A stretch of 64,000 nucleotides of DNA from Algibacter amylolyticus (lineage in GTDB: Bacteria > Bacteroidota > Bacteroidia > Flavobacteriales > Flavobacteriaceae): assembly GCF_014202225.1 (NCBI RefSeq), contig NZ_JACHGE010000007.1:149900-213899 (forward strand), written 5' to 3'. The notes under the pieces were generated by a model, which had not been told where the DNA came from, searched no databases, and saw only the letters and a program-made list of their open reading frames with translations. This document shows, piece after piece, positions 37,789 to 47,096 of this stretch. A program made the position numbers and the translations under genes. The number at the start of each line of letters is the position of its first letter. Position 1 is the stretch's first letter.

Positions 37789-39310
37789 TTTTCAATGTAT
37801 TAGCCCAATTTACACTTTCTTGCCATTGTTTTTTAAACATTATGTAGTACTTAAAAGGGTTTTTAATATTCTGACTTTTGTAATACTTTATAAAAAGACC
37901 TGTTTTGTACCCAAGTAATTGATGTTTGGTTGTGTTTGTCATTCTACTTAACATAACCGTAGGCGATGGTTTTGGTTTAAGTTTTTTGCTCTTTTCCCAA
38001 GGGTGTATAAATTTAGTTCTAAATCCTCCTATTGGTGCTTTTAAATGCAATATTTTTATATCTGGCGTATATATAATATCTGCTCCAAGATTTCTTAATT
38101 GCATGCCAAAATCTGTGTCCTCCCCATAACCAAACTCATAAGCCATGTTAAAACTAACAGTCTCTAAATATTTTGATGCTATTACACTACTACCTCCGCC
38201 AAAAGTAGTCCACTGAATAATATTCTTATTTTTCTCAAGCTCATTTTTCTGTAAATAACTCATAGCTATTACATTAAAATTAAATGACTGCATTTTTAGT
38301 ATAATGCTTTTAAGTAAGTTGGCATCAAACTTATTATCATCGTCTGCTAAGTAAACATAGTCTGCCGTTATACTTTGTAAAGCTAAGTTTCTAGCATTAC
38401 AAGCTCCGGTTTGATTAATAAACTTATGTATGATTTTAAAAGGCCATGATTTATTAGAAATAAACTCCAATTCAGTTTTACTATTCTTATCCCCGTTTTG
38501 CTCAATAATGATAACCTGTTTTGGCAGTAGCGTTTGCTTTTCCAAATCTAACAGAACGTCTTGTAAAAATTTTTTTCTTCCTAATGTAGGTATAATAACA
38601 TCAATTGTAACATCCTTTATGTTTGGTTTATTTAGTGCTTCTAAACTAAAACTTGATGAATAAGTAACTTTTTTAATAAAAATAGTTTTAAGGAAGGACA
38701 GGAAGAGGAATTTACTATCATAAATTATAAAATTAAAAAATAACAATACACTCCAAACACCTTTGTAATAGTGTTTAACGAACTTAAACAACTGAGAATA
38801 TGAAGCTCTAACATTTAAGTTATTTGATACGTTTTCCCTTAAAAGTTTAGGCTCAGAATAACAAAAAAGTCCCTTAGGCATGCCAAGTTTCGCAATAGAA
38901 TTTAAAACAAAATCAAAAGATTCATTTTCTTTAACTTGATTTTTAAATTTAAGTAATTGCGATGCATATATGGCTCCAACATTACTGCTCATAAGCCATG
39001 TTGGGTACTTTACACTCTTGTTCACCTTCAAAAAGGGAGAATCTTCAACATATCCAATTTGTTCGGGTAAATATTGATGCCTGCTATAAGACATCATCAT
39101 ATTTTTAAGATGAAATGATTTTTTGATTTCTTTAATATTTAAAAATGGCTTAAAAGATTCATGACACCAAACTAATAGCCTTTCTTTATAATGATCTGCA
39201 ACATAAAATAAAGCCTTAATGGGTTTGTTAAAAGACCCTTCTATTAATTGATTTGTTTCTAAATCAATGATTTCTATAACCTTGTCTTCGTTATGTGTAA
39301 GTAGAATCAT
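37781..39310 (-). CDS. GT2 family glycosyltransferase with 230-residue N-terminal extension
   Basis: A 509-residue protein. The GT-A domain begins near residue 232 with IDVIIPTLGRKKFLQDVL, followed by IIIEQNGD, the DxD-type YLADDDNKFD and YGEDTDFGMQLRNLG. The first 230 residues are unlike GT2: they begin like a small alpha/beta domain (MILLTHNEDKVIEIID) and include a hydrophobic stretch near 185-205. The extension might recognise the acceptor or belong to a second, undetected catalytic unit. It overlaps the next GT2 gene by 8 bp. Confidence 0.88.
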   Translation of the reverse strand: MILLTHNEDKVIEIIDLETNQLIEGSFNKPIKALFYVADHYKERLLVWCHESFKPFLNIKEIKKSFHLKNMMMSYSRHQYLPEQIGYVEDSPFLKVNKSVKYPTWLMSSNVGAIYASQLLKFKNQVKENESFDFVLNSIAKLGMPKGLFCYSEPKLLRENVSNNLNVRASYSQLFKFVKHYYKGVWSVLLFFNFIIYDSKFLFLSFLKTIFIKKVTYSSSFSLEALNKPNIKDVTIDVIIPTLGRKKFLQDVLLDLEKQTLLPKQVIIIEQNGDKNSKTELEFISNKSWPFKIIHKFINQTGACNARNLALQSITADYVYLADDDNKFDANLLKSIILKMQSFNFNVIAMSYLQKNELEKNKNIIQWTTFGGGSSVIASKYLETVSFNMAYEFGYGEDTDFGMQLRNLGADIIYTPDIKILHLKAPIGGFRTKFIHPWEKSKKLKPKPSPTVMLSRMTNTTKHQLLGYKTGLFIKYYKSQNIKNPFKYYIMFKKQWQESVNWANTLKNG

Positions 39311-39315
39311 TTTTT

Positions 39316-40455
39316 TTAAATAGATTTATAATAATCAATATTAATATCTGCATTTTTATTAATATCAAAAAATGTTTCTACTTTTTGTCTAGCAGCCTTT
39401 CCAAATTTCAAACACAATTTATCATCATTTATTAATTCAAGTAATTTTTCGGTATACAACTCTATATCTTCTGGATGAACTAAATAGCCATTAACCCCAT
39501 CATCAATTAATTCATTAGCCCAACCTATATTTGTGTTTACTACAGGTTTTTGCATAGCCATAGATTCAATAGTTACCATACCTAAGGTTTCTGCGAAAGA
39601 AGGAAATGTACAGATATGAGCATTTTTTATATGTTTCCTAACTTCTTTATAAGGTATTTTACCTAAATAGTTGACTTGTTTTTTTGCTTCATCTGAAAAA
39701 ATCTTTTCCATCAATTTATAAGTTGAACTTTCACCTGTTTCAATATCTGATGAATCTCCTCCTATTAAAATTAATTTTGCTCCTGGATTTTCTGCAATAA
39801 CTTTATTGAAGATTTTAGCTAATTCTAAAACTCCTTTTTTTCTTATTATAGTTCCTATATAAAGTATGTTGTTCCTTTTAAAAATTTCTGGAGATTCATT
39901 TTTAAAATTCTCTAAAGACAAACCATTATGAATGGTTTTAATATCCTCTTTTTTTAAATCAAATATTTTTTGCGTTAATGAACCTGCAAAATCTGTTGGA
40001 GCTATATAAGCAGCAGCTCGTTTTAGAGCTAGTTTTTCAAACATAAAGTTTTTAAACTTTTGCTTCCTATTTTCTAATTTGCAAAAATAGGCATCGCTAC
40101 CATGAAACCTAATGAATAAAGGAGCTTTCAATCTCATAAATGCTGTAATTCCAGTCCAATCTGGTGCTTCTAAAATATCAATTTCTTTTTTATCTACAAC
40201 TAGGTTTATGTAATTCTGAATATGTTTTCTATATAAATACCACGTAAATAGTTTATACTTTTTTGATGGTATTAAATGAATTTCTACGTCTTCATCCTTA
40301 AAAACCTCGGATTTATTTTGGTGATAAACAAATACTGTTACATTGACTCCCTTACTCACTAAAACAACGACTAAATTTTTTATACTCGTAGCTATTCCTG
40401 CGGCTTGTTTAACCTTGGGATGTGGATATTCAGGTGTTATAAAACCTATGTGCAT
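39316..40455 (-). CDS. GT4 family glycosyltransferase
   Basis: A 379-residue GT-B glycosyltransferase with an N-terminal acceptor loop (FITPEYPHPKVKQAAGIATS) and donor-binding motifs ILYIGTIIRKKGVLELAK, TFPSFAETLGMVTIESMAM and NGYLVHPED. This is the most canonical GT4 protein of the locus. It starts 8 bp after an acyltransferase gene. Specificity unknown; relatives transfer hexoses from nucleotide donors. Confidence 0.94.
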   Translation of the reverse strand: MHIGFITPEYPHPKVKQAAGIATSIKNLVVVLVSKGVNVTVFVYHQNKSEVFKDEDVEIHLIPSKKYKLFTWYLYRKHIQNYINLVVDKKEIDILEAPDWTGITAFMRLKAPLFIRFHGSDAYFCKLENRKQKFKNFMFEKLALKRAAAYIAPTDFAGSLTQKIFDLKKEDIKTIHNGLSLENFKNESPEIFKRNNILYIGTIIRKKGVLELAKIFNKVIAENPGAKLILIGGDSSDIETGESSTYKLMEKIFSDEAKKQVNYLGKIPYKEVRKHIKNAHICTFPSFAETLGMVTIESMAMQKPVVNTNIGWANELIDDGVNGYLVHPEDIELYTEKLLELINDDKLCLKFGKAARQKVETFFDINKNADINIDYYKSI

Positions 40456-40463
40456 GTTTAAAA

Positions 40464-40940
40464 TTATTTATTCGAACCTATAATTCGGGCTGGATTACCT
40501 ACTACTATAGCATTATCAGGAATATCTTTGGTAACTACAGTTCCTGCTCCAATAACAGCACTATTACCAATGGTTACTGGTTTTATGATTAAACTATTCA
40601 TTCCTATAAAAACATTATCACCTATAGCAATATTACCCATTTTATATTCTAAAACACCTTTGGTAGATAAAACAGGGAAATGATTTATAATTTTAACACC
40701 AGTTGTAATAGTAACATTTTCTCCAATATATGTTTGCGTATTTCTCAAATTATCAAATAAAACATTAGTACCAATAAATACTGTTTTTCGTTTTTTAAAT
40801 TTAACACCATGTAATTGCAAAAACATAGTTCGAATTGAAGGTGGAATAAAAAATTGCATTGATATATGTAATAAAAAAAACTTGATGGCTTTTTTGAAAA
40901 AAGAAAAGGAGAGCTTATCCCATGTAGCCTTATGATTCAT
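40464..40940 (-). CDS. Left-handed beta-helix (hexapeptide) acyltransferase
   Basis: A 158-residue transferase-hexapeptide protein, probably O- or N-acetylating a sugar. The C-terminal two thirds show the six-residue coil repeat: [35 protein letters not shown], then the typical end [17 protein letters not shown]. The catalytic His expected in this class may be the one in INHFPVLS near residue 87. Its start codon overlaps the next upstream acyltransferase gene by 11 bp. Substrate unknown. Confidence 0.9.
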   Translation of the reverse strand: MNHKATWDKLSFSFFKKAIKFFLLHISMQFFIPPSIRTMFLQLHGVKFKKRKTVFIGTNVLFDNLRNTQTYIGENVTITTGVKIINHFPVLSTKGVLEYKMGNIAIGDNVFIGMNSLIIKPVTIGNSAVIGAGTVVTKDIPDNAIVVGNPARIIGSNK

Positions 40941-41472
40941 AACCTGATAATTTTCTGTATTTTAAATGTTTTGCTGGAACTCCAGCAACAATACTATTTG
41001 GTGCTACGTTTTTAGTCACAACAGATCCTGCTGCAATTATTGCGCCTTTACCAATATTAGTTACTGTGTTAGTTATAATGACATTATTACACACCCATAC
41101 CTCATCACCAATTATTAAAGGAGAGGAAGATGTTCTATTTTCAAAGAGACTTAAGTTATCGTATTCATGTTTATGAGTTTGAATAATAACATTATTTGAA
41201 ATAGTTACATTTTTTCCAAAAATAATTCCTCCTGAGTAATCAACCTCTATATTTCTTGAAAACACACAAGGCCCCATAAATTTAATATCCGTATTTTCAT
41301 TAAACTTATCAAAATTTGTTATCACTACATTATTAGTAACTTCAATGTGAACCGACTTAAACCTTAAATAAAAGTATATTTTTTTTAAATATTTTATTAC
41401 GGGAATTGTAAATACAAGCGATGTAAAAAACCGCTGAAGTACATAATCTATTTTGTACAATAATTTATACAT
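40930..41472 (-). CDS. Left-handed beta-helix (hexapeptide) acyltransferase
   Basis: A 180-residue hexapeptide-repeat transferase, distinct from its neighbour. A basic N-terminal region is followed by coils such as [19 protein letters not shown], with the probable catalytic His in THKHEYD, then [20 protein letters not shown] and the usual end [15 protein letters not shown]. This layout is that of maltose/galactoside-type acetyltransferases. It ends inside the start of the second acyltransferase gene. Two such enzymes in tandem suggest two acetylated positions or sugars. Confidence 0.9.
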   Translation of the reverse strand: MYKLLYKIDYVLQRFFTSLVFTIPVIKYLKKIYFYLRFKSVHIEVTNNVVITNFDKFNENTDIKFMGPCVFSRNIEVDYSGGIIFGKNVTISNNVIIQTHKHEYDNLSLFENRTSSSPLIIGDEVWVCNNVIITNTVTNIGKGAIIAAGSVVTKNVAPNSIVAGVPAKHLKYRKLSGYES

Positions 41473-41477
41473 CTTTC

Positions 41478-41861
41478 TTATTTAAAAACTAAAAATTTTG
41501 AAACTAAAAAGCGCAAGGGCATTAATATAATTACAGTCAATATTGTTGAAATTAAATAATTAATTTCTAGATAAATACCAATATTATAAAAAATATTGGC
41601 TAAAATGTAAAATGAAAAGATTGAAAAACAAAATCTTATTAAGTTATATTTATTATGAGCTTTATTAAATAAAAATTTTAATTGTACTGAATATAATAAT
41701 ACATAAGCAACACCATAAACAATCATAAATGAAATCGATTTATCGACATTTAACCTATCTACTAGCAAATAAAGGCTAAGAAACACAAAACAATAGCCTA
41801 TAATACTTATGCCAATGTACTTTATTAATTGTTTTGATGTTTCTTTATTTATTATTTTCAA
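41478..41861 (-). CDS. GtrA-family membrane protein (putative lipid-linked sugar flippase)
   Basis: A 127-residue protein with four membrane helices, in the pattern of the GtrA/DPMS3 family. The first helix follows LIKYIGISIIGYC and the last ends RFLVSKFLVFK, which matches the family C-terminus. GtrA proteins are thought to flip polyprenyl-phosphate sugars to the periplasmic face. Its start overlaps the end of the GtrB-like gene by 17 bp, as expected for functional partners. Confidence 0.88.
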   Translation of the reverse strand: MKIINKETSKQLIKYIGISIIGYCFVFLSLYLLVDRLNVDKSISFMIVYGVAYVLLYSVQLKFLFNKAHNKYNLIRFCFSIFSFYILANIFYNIGIYLEINYLISTILTVIILMPLRFLVSKFLVFK

Positions 41862-42807
41862 AGTAAGTCTTTTTTTGAAAATATAAAATCTTCTCTTGAT
41901 TGTCTCTAATTCTTCCTAGCATATCAGCCATTAGCGCATATACAGTTAACAAAAGCGACATTCCTGTTAAAGCTAAACTAATAATACCAATACTTTTGTA
42001 AGGCGTTATACTGTTGTTATTAATCCAATGCAACAAAACAAATCCACCAGAAAATATTGCTAAACCAAAAATGAATAAAGCAATGTATAAAAAGAATTGT
42101 AATGGTTTATAATCCTTAAGGCATTTGAATATTATTGTTGACGTTTTAAACCCATACTTTAAAATGTTATTAGCGACTCTTGAAATTCGTCCATCAAAAT
42201 AACTAACAATTACAGGAATTTGAGATATCTTATAGTTTTTGTGTAATAAATCTAATATGGTTTCGTGGGTATATGTGAAATCCCCTTGTAAATTTAAGTT
42301 ATATAAACAATCTCGGTTATAAGCTCTAAACCCACATGAAGCATCTTGAATTTTAGTTTTACTAACAAAACTAACTATATGGCTAACCAAATTATTACCC
42401 CAGTATTTAACTTTTGGCATATTTTCTGGTTTCCCTTGTTGAAACCTAATACCTGTACAAAAATCTGCTAGCTTTTCTGTTATTGGAGTAATCATTTCAA
42501 TTATTTGATTAACATCAAATTGACCATCTGCATCTATACTAACCAAAACTTGCGCATGGTGTGTTAAAGCATAATTAACAGCTGTTTGGAATGCTTTACC
42601 TACACCTTGATTGTGATTATGGCTTATAACTTTAGCACCTGCATTTATAGCTTCTTCTTCCGTTTTATCAATACTTCCATCATTTACAACTAATAATTCC
42701 ACCTCATCAAAACCATCATACATTTTAGGTACAGACTTTAATACTTTATATATGGTATCTTGTTCGTTAAAAGCAGGCATGTAAATTATTATTTTTTTTA
42801 AAGCCAT
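41845..42807 (-). CDS. GtrB-like polyprenyl-phosphate glycosyltransferase (GT2)
   Basis: A 320-residue GT2 enzyme of the dolichol-phosphate-mannose synthase/GtrB group. The catalytic domain (1-230) has YMPAFNEQDTI, LLVVNDGSIDKT and the SIDADGQFDVNQI motif, then CGFRAYNRDCL. Two membrane helices follow at about 233-295. It should load a sugar onto undecaprenyl phosphate for later transfer in the periplasm. Located directly before gtrA-like and after a polytopic protein, it completes a likely Gtr-type module. Confidence 0.92.
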   Translation of the reverse strand: MALKKIIIYMPAFNEQDTIYKVLKSVPKMYDGFDEVELLVVNDGSIDKTEEEAINAGAKVISHNHNQGVGKAFQTAVNYALTHHAQVLVSIDADGQFDVNQIIEMITPITEKLADFCTGIRFQQGKPENMPKVKYWGNNLVSHIVSFVSKTKIQDASCGFRAYNRDCLYNLNLQGDFTYTHETILDLLHKNYKISQIPVIVSYFDGRISRVANNILKYGFKTSTIIFKCLKDYKPLQFFLYIALFIFGLAIFSGGFVLLHWINNNSITPYKSIGIISLALTGMSLLLTVYALMADMLGRIRDNQEKILYFQKKTYFENNK

Positions 42808-42828
42808 GGTGTTTATTAAAATTGAATA

Positions 42829-43974
42829 TTAAAAATATCGCTCAATTACTAGTATATCTATTCTAACTTCATTCACAATATAAACTAAAGAGATTATTTG
42901 AGACGCATAAATAAACCATTTATTATTAATATTCAGCATTTTAAATAAGTAGAAATATCCTAAATAAATAGCTGGAAGCAGCATTAACCAATAACGACTA
43001 AACCCTGTTCCGGCTAAAATAAAACCAAACATTATTAATACAGTTGCAATTAAAAGCTTTTTAATTGCACATCGTTTTATATGCTTAATCAACCCACAAA
43101 TAAAACCAAATATTAAAATAAGACTTATTGTATAATTCCTAAAGCCTGTTATTGGAATAAACAATGAGGCAAAAGCTGGAATACCATTGATTTTATCAAC
43201 TTCATGATGCTTTTCCAAACCCAAACCACATTTTATATTATATAATATTGGGTTATCTATCTTATACCTTTCAAAATAACTAATTTCAGAAAGATTCTGT
43301 TCTTCTACATTTAAAATATATTTACCCCAAAACAAAAAAGGAATCAAAAATAATAATGAATACTTAATAATTGTTACGCTATACTTGTTAAAATTTTCTT
43401 TTAAATAATCATAGTAATTAATTAATACAACTAAACCTAATACAGCGTATACATACCTGGTAAAAACTATTAATGTAAAAAAACATAGCATTTTAATTAA
43501 GTTAATACGTTTGGCAGGTTGCGAAGCGTAATAAATAAAACCCCAGAAAGAGAAAAATATTAAAGATTCTGGATATAATGTACCAAACCAGGCTACAGAG
43601 TTTGGATTTACAGCCACCAACGCCAAAATGCATAATATAATAAGCTTTTTAATTTTTTGTTTCTTAAGAAATAGTACTATGTAATAAAAACCAAAACCTA
43701 CCAAACAAATATTAAAAATTCTATTTAATATAAAACCTAAAAGCGGATATGATTTAATAGTGAAAATTGAAAACACGAATGGTATTGCTGGTGCAACCGA
43801 AGAAGGATGGTTTTTTAAATTATACTTACCTTGTAACAGGTTCTCTGAGACTTTATAATAAGTAAGTTCATCTAATTTTAAAGAAGTGAATAATACTCTC
43901 AATGAAGAAATAATACTTAAAACTATAATAGCAATGAGTATATTATTATGAATTTTAATTTGTTTTTCTTTCAT
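42829..43974 (-). CDS. Polytopic membrane protein, putative GT-C glycosyltransferase
   Basis: A 381-residue protein with about ten membrane helices. After the first helix there is a periplasmic loop with KLDELTYYKVSENLLQGKY (around 32-50), which matches the acidic active-site loop of GT-C enzymes such as the GT39/ArnT group. I do not recognise a specific family. Next to GtrA- and GtrB-like genes, it is the natural candidate for the third component, which uses the flipped lipid-linked sugar to decorate the polysaccharide. The assignment rests on topology, that loop and context. Confidence 0.7.
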   Translation of the reverse strand: MKEKQIKIHNNILIAIIVLSIISSLRVLFTSLKLDELTYYKVSENLLQGKYNLKNHPSSVAPAIPFVFSIFTIKSYPLLGFILNRIFNICLVGFGFYYIVLFLKKQKIKKLIILCILALVAVNPNSVAWFGTLYPESLIFFSFWGFIYYASQPAKRINLIKMLCFFTLIVFTRYVYAVLGLVVLINYYDYLKENFNKYSVTIIKYSLLFLIPFLFWGKYILNVEEQNLSEISYFERYKIDNPILYNIKCGLGLEKHHEVDKINGIPAFASLFIPITGFRNYTISLILIFGFICGLIKHIKRCAIKKLLIATVLIMFGFILAGTGFSRYWLMLLPAIYLGYFYLFKMLNINNKWFIYASQIISLVYIVNEVRIDILVIERYF

Positions 43975-45375
43975 CTAATTTGCGGTTAGTAACATTTTTA
44001 TAATGCGCCAAATAGTTTCTGATGCTTTGGTTGGATTAGTTCCGGCCACAATTTTATACCAGTCTTTACACTCCTCTACATTTGATAGTTGTCCATCTAA
44101 AATCTGCTTAACCAAATATTCTAAATCATTTTTATCTGTACAAAATACAGCAGCTTTTTGACTTGGCATGCTTCTAAAATGAACGTATTTATAATTTTGG
44201 CCAATATCTCTAATCCCCTTTTTTAATTGAGGCTGCTCATAATTATAATAAATACAAGGCTTTTTATGCGCTAAAAAATCGAAAACGGTAGATGAGCACA
44301 CATTTGTTACAAACTCGCTATGCTCACATACATTATATAATAATTTAAAATCTTCAGGCGTTGGTAATATTTGATTCCATTGGCTTCCAACTTGTTTCCA
44401 AATAGGATCTATAACTGCAATAATATCTTTATTAGCCTCAATTACGGCATCATATCTAGTTGTAAAATCGACAGGGCATTTTCTATATATAATACCCAAG
44501 TTTTCGCCTTTTTCATTTAAACTTCTAACCGCATTTGCTAAATCTTCTAAATAATATTGATCTAAAGGCGAAGTGGTTTCATCATCACCAGAATAACAGA
44601 TATACTTTTTATCAATATCTAAATTATAATCACTAAAAAAGACTTCTCTACTCTGTTTTAACGATGTATTGTAATGTGGCTCAAATTGTGGTGTTCCTGT
44701 TATAAAAACTTGATTTTCTTTCACAAACGGGTAATATTGTAACACTTCGCTTTTCATTAAATCACTCCAAACAAAGTAATAATCAGTTTCAACTACTTGC
44801 ATTGCTTTCGGCACGTTATCCCAAGAATACACAAAGGCAACCGTAGGAATTCCTAAATCTTGGGCTGCTAATAATGCGCTTATGGACTGTGTAGCACGCT
44901 GCGTAGTACAAAATACTAAATCTGGTTTATGCGTCTCTAGTTGCGCTCTGCAATATTTATATTTTGAAGTTGACCGCTCTAATTTATTAATCTTGGCTCT
45001 TAATTTTACAACCCCATTCTCTGATGAATACAAACCTATCAACCATTTAGTGTAAAGGCTTTTAAATATATTTTTTAGCCCTTTATAACTAAAAGGGAAT
45101 TTATAAGTTGGATAAACGCTATCCTTAAATTTATCTCTTGATACATTTAATTCTGCTCGTTTTCTAGCTCTAGAATAAATAGGTAATAATGGATGTGCAG
45201 AGTGATCTTCAATTTTAACTTCATTAAATCCCAAATTATCCTTTAAAGAAAATATGGTATTGTTCCAATAAGTAATATCAAAACCCATATTCTTACCGAT
45301 ATTTTTAAAATCGGTAAAGGCAAAATTTCTTAAACCAACGCCATCTGGAAAAAAAACAAATACTTTTTTTTTCAT
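43975..45375 (-). CDS. Unrecognised protein, possibly a GT-B glycosyltransferase
   Basis: A 466-residue soluble protein without a family I can name. It begins KKKVFVFFPDGVGLRNFAF. A GT-B-like split is suggested by PDLVFCTTQRATQSISALLAAQDLG, VAFVYSWDNVPKAM and YYFVWSDLMKSEVLQYYPF in the first half, then KYICYSGDDE and SEFVTNVCSSTVFDFLAHKKPCIYYNY in the second. That last block resembles the donor site of UDP-sugar and CDP-glycerol transferases. It starts 1 bp before the polytopic gene and after the pyruvyltransferase gene, so it is part of the operon. Confidence 0.65.
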   Translation of the reverse strand: MKKKVFVFFPDGVGLRNFAFTDFKNIGKNMGFDITYWNNTIFSLKDNLGFNEVKIEDHSAHPLLPIYSRARKRAELNVSRDKFKDSVYPTYKFPFSYKGLKNIFKSLYTKWLIGLYSSENGVVKLRAKINKLERSTSKYKYCRAQLETHKPDLVFCTTQRATQSISALLAAQDLGIPTVAFVYSWDNVPKAMQVVETDYYFVWSDLMKSEVLQYYPFVKENQVFITGTPQFEPHYNTSLKQSREVFFSDYNLDIDKKYICYSGDDETTSPLDQYYLEDLANAVRSLNEKGENLGIIYRKCPVDFTTRYDAVIEANKDIIAVIDPIWKQVGSQWNQILPTPEDFKLLYNVCEHSEFVTNVCSSTVFDFLAHKKPCIYYNYEQPQLKKGIRDIGQNYKYVHFRSMPSQKAAVFCTDKNDLEYLVKQILDGQLSNVEECKDWYKIVAGTNPTKASETIWRIIKMLLTAN

Positions 45376-45376
45376 T

Positions 45377-46204
45377 CTAAAAATCGGATTTAAACGGGCA
45401 AACTTCCATTAATTTTTTACACATTTTATCTATTACTTCTTTTTTTGGGAGTGTTGATTTATTTTCAAAAATCATATCCAAATCACTCATATTCATTTTT
45501 ATATCAATAATTACTGGCGTATAAGGTTTAATATTTACAGATTCAAAATAATCTTGATATTTAATATCGTCTCCAAAAACATCATCTGAGAATTTTTGCC
45601 ATACTGCTGGTATTCCGTAGGTATGTGCCACAATAATACCATGCAGTGATGAAGACACTATTTTGTCGCATTTTAAAAATAAATCTGTGGTTGTCTCAAC
45701 ATCATTAGTCATTAAATCAATTAACAAAACACCTTCTTGATCTTTATAAAACTCATTAACCTTTTTAAAATCTCTATAATGAGGAATGATTCCAAATTTA
45801 TATTCTTTTTCAACTTTAGGGTTATAATATTTAGGCAACAAAAGTGCTGGGTCTCCGTATATTTCTGGTACACTAAAACCTTGATCTATTAAATGCTTTC
45901 TTGTTTGTGGTCCTCTAACTGCTAAAAAAGCAGCTTTTTTAATTTTATATTCTTTAGATATAATACCACTTCCCCAAACAATACATTTTTTATTTACATG
46001 GGTTAAAACACTACCAATTGTAACATAAATAGGAGAGAAAAAATCTTGAATATAAAAATTAGCTGGTTTACACCAAATTACTTTCTTACTAGATATTTTT
46101 TCAACAAGGTATTTACCCAAAAGATCTCCGTAATTCTCTTTAGGTTTTTTTTGTAGTTTAATCTCGTTCCACCAAAACAATCTAATTTTATTGGATGAAA
46201 ACAT
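45377..46204 (-). CDS. Polysaccharide pyruvyl transferase family protein
   Basis: A 275-residue member of the CsaB/ExoV-type pyruvyltransferase family, which adds pyruvate ketals from phosphoenolpyruvate to sugars and so gives the polymer negative charge. Typical blocks are NYGDLLGKYLV, IVWGSGI, LAVRGPQTRKHL, YGDPALLLPKYY and SSSLHGIIVAHTYGIPAVW. It lies directly after the NeuB-like gene with a 1-bp gap. Some family members have other roles, so the reaction is inferred. Confidence 0.85.
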   Translation of the reverse strand: MFSSNKIRLFWWNEIKLQKKPKENYGDLLGKYLVEKISSKKVIWCKPANFYIQDFFSPIYVTIGSVLTHVNKKCIVWGSGIISKEYKIKKAAFLAVRGPQTRKHLIDQGFSVPEIYGDPALLLPKYYNPKVEKEYKFGIIPHYRDFKKVNEFYKDQEGVLLIDLMTNDVETTTDLFLKCDKIVSSSLHGIIVAHTYGIPAVWQKFSDDVFGDDIKYQDYFESVNIKPYTPVIIDIKMNMSDLDMIFENKSTLPKKEVIDKMCKKLMEVCPFKSDF

Positions 46205-46205
46205 G

Positions 46206-47081
46206 CTATCCTTTTTGATTTTTTAATTTATCGCGCTGTACTTGCTCAATAGGTAAAATATCTTGATTCTTAAACTGTAAAGCTTTGTAAACAGCATTTA
46301 CATCTCTAGTTAATTTGCGTAAACCCATTGGTTCTAAAGAGGCTGCATGGTCTGTACCTTTCCAAGTTCTATCAATAGTATAATGTCTTTCAATAATATT
46401 TGCACCTAAGGTAAAAGCAGCAACATCCACAGCAATGCCTAAGTGGTGCCCTGAAAACCCTACATGCTTGACGTCTTTACCATAAGTTTTATTAAGTAAA
46501 TTAATATCTAAAAGACAAACATCATCAAAAGGAACTGGATAGCCCGATGTACAATTGTAAAGTACTAGGTCTTTATTTTTGTTTTTTGATTTGAAAAGGT
46601 TCACTAAATCTTCAATTTCAGATTTAGTTGTCATTCCTGTTGAAATATGTAATTCTCCCTTATAATTATCACACAACCATTCTAACATTTCGACATTATT
46701 ATTACATGCCGATGGAATCTTAATAAAATCTGGATTTAAAGACGTAATTTCTTTTGCCGAAGTTAAATCCCAGACCGAGGTTGAATACGTAATCCCTATT
46801 TCCTCACAATACGATTTTAACTCTTGATGTTGATTAACATCAAACTCTAAATACTCTCTATGCGCGCCGTAAGTATCTCCGTAAGAGTTTACAGGATTTG
46901 GGTGGGGCTGATTGTATTGGGCTTCGGTAAGAAGTTCTTTATTATTTCGTTTTTGAAATTTTACAGCATCAACATTACAGAATATTTTAGCAACTTTAAT
47001 AAGTTCCTTGGCTATTTCCATTTCACCTTTATGGTTACAACCAATTTCTGCTATTATATATGGTTTTTTGTATGTATTCAT
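46206..47081 (-). CDS. NeuB-like nonulosonate (sialic acid/KDN) synthase, short form
   Basis: Condenses phosphoenolpyruvate with a mannose-type aldose (ManNAc, its 6-phosphate, or mannose 6-phosphate) to give a nine-carbon acidic sugar. Family motifs are IAEIGCNHKGEMEIA, AVKFQKR, STSVWD, IKIPSACNN, HISTGMTT and ERHYTIDRTWKGTDHAASLEP. The protein ends at 291 residues, soon after the catalytic barrel, and lacks the C-terminal SAF/antifreeze-like domain of standard NeuB (about 345). The adjacent phosphatase-CMP-synthetase fusion and the absence of NeuC or a ManNAc kinase fit a KDN-9-phosphate synthase best; that is inference. Confidence 0.85.
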   Translation of the reverse strand: MNTYKKPYIIAEIGCNHKGEMEIAKELIKVAKIFCNVDAVKFQKRNNKELLTEAQYNQPHPNPVNSYGDTYGAHREYLEFDVNQHQELKSYCEEIGITYSTSVWDLTSAKEITSLNPDFIKIPSACNNNVEMLEWLCDNYKGELHISTGMTTKSEIEDLVNLFKSKNKNKDLVLYNCTSGYPVPFDDVCLLDINLLNKTYGKDVKHVGFSGHHLGIAVDVAAFTLGANIIERHYTIDRTWKGTDHAASLEPMGLRKLTRDVNAVYKALQFKNQDILPIEQVQRDKLKNQKG

Positions 47082-47096
47082 TAGACTTTGGGGTTA

